Positions 58,701 through 64,000 of a DNA stretch of 64,000 nt are shown here, piece by piece. A model generated the notes under the pieces. It saw nothing but the letters and a program-made list of their open reading frames with translations, was not told the origin of the DNA and searched no databases. The translations under genes and the position numbers were made by a program. Location: NCBI GenBank assembly GCA_963995525.1, contig OZ023213.1, forward strand, positions 44,407,597-44,471,596, given 5' to 3'. The first letter of the stretch is position 1. Each line of letters opens with the position of its first letter. Origin of the DNA: Escarpia spicata (Eukaryota > Annelida > Polychaeta > Sabellida > Siboglinidae).

Positions 58701-61362
58701 TACTATTGGGATACTATCGTAATAGTCACCACTATCACAAAAGTATCACAATAGTAATGCAGCTATCACAATGGCAATAGTAAAACTATCCCCAATAGTC
58801 ACCCAAGAGTACAAAAAACAGAAGAGGGTGGTTGAAGAAGGTTACCGAAACTGAGGTGGAAAGACAGCGTGAAACGAGATCATAAGAGAACAGGTGAGAA
58901 ATGGCCAAGAATGGACGAACATGACAGAAGACTGAGAGAAAACAGAGAGACATGAAGAGTAAACAAAGCAGAACAAGCTACCGATTGAGATTGAGTGAAC
59001 TGACAAGGGAGCAAGGAGAATCAGAAGCGTTATACATAGGTGCCAGAACTTGGGGGCCTTGAGGGGGCTGAACCCCCAATATTTTTTGTGGGGGTGCTGG
59101 AGATAGGATTAGCTCCCAATATTTAGGGAACAGGAACATTTTGGGTGCAATCTTAGGTTTGTTTTGTGTGAAGATGTTTTTGTAAGCCTCAAGGAGGGTG
59201 CAACAGTTGGCAACAGTTGGATATTTTTGGAGAGCTTGAAGGTAGGGTGTTTTAATGAGCATCAACAAGGGGTGGAAATGGTAGTTTCTAGAGAGCCTGT
59301 AGGCAGGATTTTTGGTGATCGGGGTTTGGAGACTATGAAGGTGTTTTTTTTTACGAGACTTGGGTGAGTGCAATTTGAGGTTTTTTGGAGAGCCTCAAGG
59401 TGGGTGCAGTTGGGGAAAAATAATAAACAGCTACCCCCCGTTTTCCGATGACATGATCTGGAGCTACGGCTCAGCCCACATTCAACATCAGTTTAGTTCC
59501 GTCACCAGTGTTGTACCTACAGACTGGGTGGTTGTCAAGTAGTGGAGGTGAGGATAACTCATATGTCCTCAACAGAATGGAGGCGGGCGGTCCACTACCC
59601 AGACGGTTGTTGGCCCAGACGACCACTCGGTAGATGACCCCCGACGCCAGACCATGCAGCTTGGTGTTGCTCTACAGACAGCACACACATACAACACTTG
59701 AGAGGCAGACCATGCAGCATGGCGTTGTTCTACAGACAGAACACACATACAACATTTGAGGGACAGACCATGCAGCATGGTGTTGTTCTACAGACAGCAC
59801 ACATATAACACTTGAGAGGCAGACCATGCAGCATTGTGTTGACCTACAAACAGAACACACATACAACACTTGAGAGGCAGACCATGCAGCATGGTGTTGT
59901 TCTACACACAGCACACACATACAACACTTGAGAGGCAGACCATGCAGCATGGTGTTGTTCTACACACAGCACACACATACAGCAATTGAGAGGCAGACCA
60001 TGCAGCATTGTGTTGTTCTACAGACAGCACACACATAGAACACTTGAGAGACAGACCATGCAGCATGGTGTTGTTCTACAGACAGCACACACATAGAACA
60101 CTTGAGAGACAGACCATGCAGCATTGTGTTGTTCTACAGACAGCACACACATACAACACTTGAGAGACAGACCATGCAGCATGGTGTTGTTCTACAGACA
60201 GAACACACATACAACACTTGAGAGGCAGACCATGCAGCATGGTGTTGTTCTACAGACAGCACACACATAGAACACTTGAGAGACAGACCATGCAGCATGG
60301 TGTTGTTCTACAGACAGAACACACATACAACACTTGAGAGGCAGACCATGCAGCATGGTGTTGTTCTACAGACAGCACACACATACAACACTTGAGAGAC
60401 AGACCATGCAGCATGGTGTTGTTCTACAGACAGCACACAACACAACACTTCAGAATATTTTTACACATACAATAGCGGCAATTTCATAATATTCGCAACG
60501 CATGCACTGGTTTTTGTAACAATGTATATAGATCACCAGTTTCAACTGGTTAGTGGTAGTCAAAGTATGATCTGATCGAGGTAAACAAAATGTTTAGCAG
60601 CCATGAGTTTGCCAGGCAGTTTCAGATGGTCTGCCCATAGGAGAGGGAGCTCTGTGCAGTAGAGTCAAAAATGCATTATATCTTCAATATATTTATTTTA
60701 ATATTTAGAACATATTACAGCAAATAGCAAAAATTCCCATCTTCTGAGTGGAGGTACATACATAGATGTAAAAAAACGGAATTACCAAAGTATTCATACA
60801 TGACATATCTTGTCATAAATTTAAGCAGTTTTTTTAAACGCAAGTTCAGTAAAATGTCCTCAACTAATTGGAGGACTTCGGAACAATCACAGAAAACACA
60901 TGTAACAGTTAGCAGACAATTCATATCCACCTGATGTCTGGTACGCCCCAGACCGGTAAGAACCCCTAACCTACAGGGAATTTTATCAAATAAAGGCTTT
61001 ACTTTTTGTTCGAGGGATCATAGATTAATCCCCAAAAATTTGTCACCAGAGGTGCAAACTATCTAGGGGGAAAATGTACACAGGCACTACTGCATGCATG
61101 CATACACCCACATATGCATGCATACACAAATTCGATTATGTATAGATTATATTAAAGTGTGGCATTTTGTGTGCTACTTTACGTACCTCACCAGCCGATA
61201 CATTGAAGGGAATGGGTTGCACATTGCTGGTGCTGTTGTAGGCTACGTTGTATAAGGAGAAGAAGGTGATGACACTGCCTCCGTCCCCCACTACGTGCCA
61301 TCCCACTGTCGCCTCATACCAGTCTATGGACTCCACCCTCAACACCAGCTTCTTGGGCACCG
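43719..61362 (-). CDS. Single-pass membrane protein with a fibronectin type III domain: last four exons
   Basis: Exons 5' to 3': 61187-61362, 59521-59671, 46508-46690, 43719-43867 (stop TGA 43719-43721). GT-AG borders and phases agree (2 nt carry-in, then 0, 1, 1), giving 218 residues. The first two exons make one fibronectin type III domain: VPKKLVLRVESIDWYEATVG, YNSTSNVQPIPFN, LHGLASGVIYRVVVWANNRL, GSGPPASILLRTYE. It contains one N-glycosylation sequon (NST). A basic stretch (EQLRRLRRYSSHHR) precedes a hydrophobic helix MWLGMFVLISVMVCAGSFLV, then basic YRNNYLKKKAITRIRVRG. The tail includes SESSDVMSQMYSLRAHSRPW and SFVNPAFQEDG. Topology is probably extracellular domain, membrane, cytoplasmic tail of about 60 residues. 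I do not recognise the family; the 5' exons lie beyond the window. All four acceptors sit in tandem arrays. Confidence 0.8.
43845..44395 (-). repeat. Minisatellite O, 51-bp unit, spans the last acceptor of the membrane-protein gene
   Basis: On the minus strand the exon opens ATTCCGAGAGCAGTGATGTC after acceptor TTGTCTACAG. The unit is 17 intron bases plus the first 34 exon bases, repeated about ten times. As 51 is divisible by three and no stop occurs, the frame stays open (SESSDVMTQMYVLLSTD per unit) through the array. Confidence 0.92.
45140..46049 (-). mobile_element. Penelope-like retroelement, short copy with inverted terminal segments
   Basis: Flanked by a 12-bp direct repeat AACAGTTTCTTG at 45128-45139 and 46050-46061, a likely target duplication. 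The minus strand encodes NQQKFGTAMGSLVSPIVANL and KRYVDDILKV (RT motifs B and C), typical of Penelope-like elements; the rest of RT and the GIY-YIG endonuclease are missing. About 45145-45235 and 45905-46005 are inverted copies sharing TTTACCTTTTGTTCTTGTGA and GACTGCTTTCAGCA. It lies in the last intron of the membrane-protein gene. Confidence 0.82.
45191..45221 (-). ncRNA. Hammerhead-ribozyme-like motif in the Penelope-like terminal repeat
   Basis: The minus strand reads CTGAAGA, A, then a hairpin GACTGC-TGAAA-GCAGTC, then GAAAC. This is the hammerhead core order (CUGANGA, stem II, GAAA). There is one extra A before stem II and I could not draw a convincing stem I. Penelope-like terminal repeats are known to carry such ribozymes. 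The other arm (45926-45955, plus strand) has CTAAAGA, losing the conserved G. Confidence 0.45.
46691..49370 (-). repeat. Minisatellite P, 37-bp then 41-bp units, spans an acceptor of the membrane-protein gene
   Basis: From 46691 to about 47930 units are 37 bp (ACAACACAACCAGTCAACTC, AGTCACTTCATATGGCT); from there to 49370 they are about 41 bp, more diverged, with GCTGGGCTGC added. On the minus strand the exon acceptor is TTGTGTTGCAG|CC, and each unit has TTGTGTTGTAG|CC. Confidence 0.93.
49376..50269 (-). other. Unique intronic sequence, no feature recognised
   Basis: AT-rich segment between minisatellite P and the SINE. ACGTTACG and GATTTACGTTAC words recur a few times. Confidence 0.35.
50270..50605 (-). 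mobile_element. tRNA-derived SINE, family 2, well preserved
   Basis: The minus-strand head starts AGCGCCGTGGTGCAGTGGCT, with A box TGGCTAGAGCT and perfect B box GGTTCGAATCC, then a body shared with the copy at 28236-28560. The 3' end is AACTTACCTTTAC. It sits in the 12.8 kb intron. Confidence 0.88.
51240..54240 (+). mobile_element. CR1-like (jockey-superfamily) LINE, nearly full ORF2 with a few breaks
   Basis: Upstream, 51240-51345 encodes DMYMRDGLHLSGKGAAVFS, the end of an SGNH-esterase-like ORF1 as found in CR1-group LINEs. ORF2 opens at 51329. Endonuclease motifs: LNARSIVNKRNEL, ITESW, GGGVILYI, GLVYRSPN, MGDFNHGHIQW, and SSDHN after a frame change near 51940. RT motifs: NKSPGVDGIPPKLL, SENYRPMSLTSV, VYLDFQKAFNKVPHQRL, GVPQGSVLGPILFLIYINDL, LKFADDTKVF. 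The end reads RKFSFSQRTVNEWNRLP and LRRAGYT. Breaks seen: frameshift near 51940, TGA at 52359-52361, a T-run frameshift near 53060, and TAG at 53853-53855. All RT catalytic Asp residues remain. Inserted in the 12.8 kb intron, antisense to the gene. Confidence 0.9.
54725..57885 (-). repeat. Minisatellite Q, 41-bp unit, about 77 copies, same family as P
   Basis: Units read CTACAACACAACCAGTCAAC plus TCAGTCACTTCATATGCTGGG, with a second type ending CATATGCTTGA. The two types alternate in patterned runs, giving blocks of five units (205 bp) and of seven units. Copies are much more alike than in block P. 5.35 kb holding a SINE and a LINE separates P and Q. Confidence 0.95.
57886..58555 (-). other. 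Intron sequence, no feature recognised
   Basis: Unique sequence following minisatellite Q; open frames here are continuations out of the repeat. Confidence 0.35.
58563..58616. other. Inverted repeat capable of forming a hairpin
   Basis: GGTCCAAATATCATA is followed about 20 bp later by ATGATATTTGGACC. It could be a small MITE-like remnant. Confidence 0.5.
59040..59430. repeat. Degenerate G/T-rich repeats
   Basis: Recurring GGAGAGCCTCAAGGTGGGTG-like words (near 59190, 59235, 59290, 59385) at irregular 50-100 bp spacing; old tandem or element remnant. Confidence 0.45.
59643..60440 (-). repeat. Minisatellite R, 58-bp unit, spans an acceptor of the membrane-protein gene
   Basis: On the minus strand the exon opens AGCAACACCAAGCTGCATGG after acceptor TGCTGTCTGTAG (ending 59672). 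Units repeat TGTGCTGTCTGTAG|AACAACACCATGCTGCATGG plus TCTG, about 13 copies, so the acceptor and some 28 exon bases are reiterated. Confidence 0.92.
60441..61186 (-). other. Intron sequence, no feature recognised
   Basis: Unique, AT-rich; short CATGCATGCATA run near 61095. Confidence 0.4.
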
Positions 61363-63955
61363 CTGGCACACAAACATAATGCAGATATACAACACTAGCT
61401 TCTTGGGCACCGTTGGCACACTCACAATGCAGATATACAACACCAGCTTCTTGGGCACCGCTGGCACACACACAATGCAGATATACAACACCAGCTTCTT
61501 GGGCACCGCTGGCACACACACAATGCAGATACACAACACCAGCTTCTTGGGCACCGCTGGCACACAAACACAATGCAGATATACAATACCAGCTTCTTGG
61601 GCACCGCTGGCACACAAACATAATGCAGATATACAACACTAGCTTCTTGGGCACCGTTGGCACACTCACAATGCAGATATACAACACTAGCTTCTTGGGC
61701 ACCGTTGGCACACTCACAATGCAGATATACAACACCAGCTTCTTGGGCACCGCTGGCACACTCACAATGCAGATATACAACACCAGCTTCTTGGGCACCG
61801 TTGGCACACTCACAATGCAGATATACAACACCAGCTTCTTGGGCACCGCTGGCACACTCACAATGCAGATATACAACACCAGCTTCTTGGGCACCGCTGG
61901 CACACACACAATGCAGATATACAACACCAGCTTCTTGGGCACCGCTGGCACACACACAATGCAGATACACAACACCAGCTTCTTGGGCACCGCTGGCACA
62001 CAAACACAATGCAGATATACAATACCAGCTTCTTGGGCACCGCTGGCACACAAACATAATGCAGATATACAACACCAGCTTCTTGGGCACCGCTGGCACA
62101 CACACATAATGCAGATATACAACACTAGCTTCTTGGGCACCGTTGGCACACTCACAATGCAGATATACAACACCAGCTTCTTGGGCACCGCTGGCACACA
62201 AACATAATGCAGATATACAACACCAGCTTCTTGGGCACCGCTGGCACACAAACATAATGCAGATATACAACACTAGCTTCTTGGGCACCGTTGGCACACT
62301 CACAATGCAGATATACAACACCAGCTTCTTGGGCACCGCTGGCACACAAACATAATGCAGATATACAACACCAGCTTCTTGGGCACCGCTGGCACACAAA
62401 CATAATGCAGATATACAACACTAGCTTCTTGGGCACCGTTGGCACACTCACAATGCAGATATACAACACCAGCTTCTTGGGCACCGCTGGCACACACACA
62501 ATGCAGATATACAACACCAGCTTCTTGGGCACCGCTGGCACACACACAATGCAGATATACAACACCAGCTTCTTGGGCACCGCTGGCACACACACAATGC
62601 AGATACACAACACCAGCTTCTTGGGCACCGCTGGCACACAAACACAATGCAGATATACAACACCAGCTTCTTGGGCACCGCTGGCACACAAACATAATGC
62701 AGATATACAACACTAGCTTCTTGGGCACCGTTGGCACACTCACAATGCAGATATACAACACCAGCTTCTTGGGCACTGCTGGCACACACACAATGCAGAT
62801 ATACAACACCAGCTTCTTTGGCACCGCTGGCACACACATAATGCAGATACACAACACCAGCTTCTTGGGCACCTCTGGCACACAAACACAATGCAGATAT
62901 ACAATACCAGCTTCTTGGGCACCGCTGGCACACACACAATGCAGATATACAACACCAGCTTCTTGGGCACCGCTGGCACACAAACACAATGCAGATATAC
63001 AACTCTCTCTACCTCAACACCAGCTTCTTGGGCACCGCTGGAACACACACAATGCAGATATACAACACCAGCTTCTTGGGCACTGCTGGCACACACACAA
63101 TGCAGATATACAACACCAGCTTCTTGGGCACCGCTGGCACACACCCAATGCAGATATACAACACCAGCTTCTTGGGCACCGCTGGCACACACACAATGCA
63201 GATATACAACACCAGCTTCTTGGGCACCACTGGCACACACACAATGCAGATATACAACACCAGCTTCTTGGGCACCGCTGGCACACACACAATGCAGATA
63301 TACAACACCAGCTTCTTGGGCACCACTGGCACACACACAATGCAGATATACAACACCAGCTTCTTGGGCACCGCTGGCACACACCCAATGCAGATATACA
63401 ACACCAGCTTCTTGGGCACCGCTGGCACACACACACAATGCAGATATACAACACCAGCTTCTTGGGCACCGCTGGCACACACACAATGCAGATATACAAC
63501 ACCAGCTTCTTGGGCACCGCTGGCACACACACAATGCAGATATACAACACCAGCTTCTTGGGTACCGCTGGCACACACACATTGCAGATATACAACACCA
63601 GCTTCTTGGGCACCGCTGGCACACACACAATGCAGATATACAACACCAGCTTCTTGGGCACCGCTGGCACACACACAATGCAGATATACAACACCAGCTT
63701 CTTGGGCACCGCTGGCACACACACAATGCAGATATACAATACCAGCTTCTTGGGCACCGCTGGCACACACACACATTGCAGATATACAATACCAGCTTCT
63801 TGGGCACCGCTAGCACACACACACATTGCAGATATACAATACCAGCTTCTTGGGCACCGCTAGCACACACACACATTGCAGATATACAATACCAGCTTCT
63901 TGGGCACCGATTGCACACACACACATTGCAGATATACAGCTTCTTGGGTGCCGCA
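61340..63955 (-). repeat. Minisatellite S, 48-bp unit, about 54 copies, spans an acceptor of the membrane-protein gene
   Basis: On the minus strand the exon opens CGGTGCCCAAGAAGCTGGTG after acceptor TTTGTGTGCCAG (ending 61363). The unit is about 28 intron bases (GTTGTATATCTGCATTGTG...) plus 20 exon bases. With 48 divisible by three, frames stay open on both strands for hundreds of codons; these are repeat artefacts. Runs with ACTAGC/GTTGG variants recur in blocks. Confidence 0.95.
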
Positions 63956-64000
63956 GACAGTGAACGAATAATGAATGTAGCTGATATGGGTGGCATCAGC

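Noticed and set aside
61136..63996. Long open frames on both strands (up to 474 codons)
   Set aside because: They follow from a 48-bp stop-free period; composition repeats every 16 residues. Only the exon at 61187-61362 joins downstream exons in phase.

Overview
This is metazoan nuclear DNA: coding exons are small, introns have GT-AG borders, and about a third of the 64 kb is minisatellite, with retroelements and SINEs in between. The combination of splice-junction-associated minisatellites, DIRS-like, Penelope-like and CR1-like elements, a Tc1/mariner copy and tRNA-derived SINEs best suggests a lower deuterostome. Amphioxus (Branchiostoma or a relative) is my leading guess, but no species-diagnostic sequence is visible.

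Layout. (1) 43-558, minus: a broken THAP-domain gene. (2) 5148-11664, plus: the last eight exons (492 aa) of ANKAR, an ankyrin/armadillo repeat protein; its 5' part lies further upstream or is not recognisable. (3) 11665-20143: intergenic, with a DIRS-like fragment, a 4.6 kb minisatellite with higher-order structure and a LINE scrap. (4) 20144-39860, minus: a complete SMU1 gene (spliceosome-associated WD40 protein). Thirteen coding exons join in phase to exactly 513 codons plus stop. Its introns hold a DIRS-like RT, a Tc1/mariner element, a SINE, LINE pieces and a possible large DNA transposon. (5) 39861-43718: intergenic, with a dead LINE and a SINE scrap. (6) 43719-61362, minus: the last four exons of a single-pass membrane protein with a fibronectin type III domain, identity unknown. 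Its 12.8 kb intron is mostly two minisatellite blocks plus a CR1-like LINE and a SINE, and a Penelope-like element sits in the last intron. (7) 61363-64000: another minisatellite running almost to the window end.

Main observation. Many of the minisatellites are not at random places. In all three genes the repeat unit spans a real splice junction: the unit proximal to the exon contains the genuine exon end plus its donor or acceptor, and the array extends from there into the intron. I can place this at two or three junctions of one ANKAR exon set (acceptors of exons at 5148 and 8013, donor at 8130), four SMU1 junctions (acceptors at 29398 and 27707, donors at 28127 and 23738) and all four visible acceptors of the membrane-protein gene (43867, 46690, 59671, 61362). 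From memory, minisatellites at exon-intron borders have been described at the amphioxus Adh locus under the name 'mirage'; what is notable here is the density, the use of both donors and acceptors, and one two-copy case that looks like a newborn array.

The genes have no evident shared pathway; they are neighbours rather than an operon. All long open frames inside the arrays come from repeat units whose length is a multiple of three and are not counted as genes.
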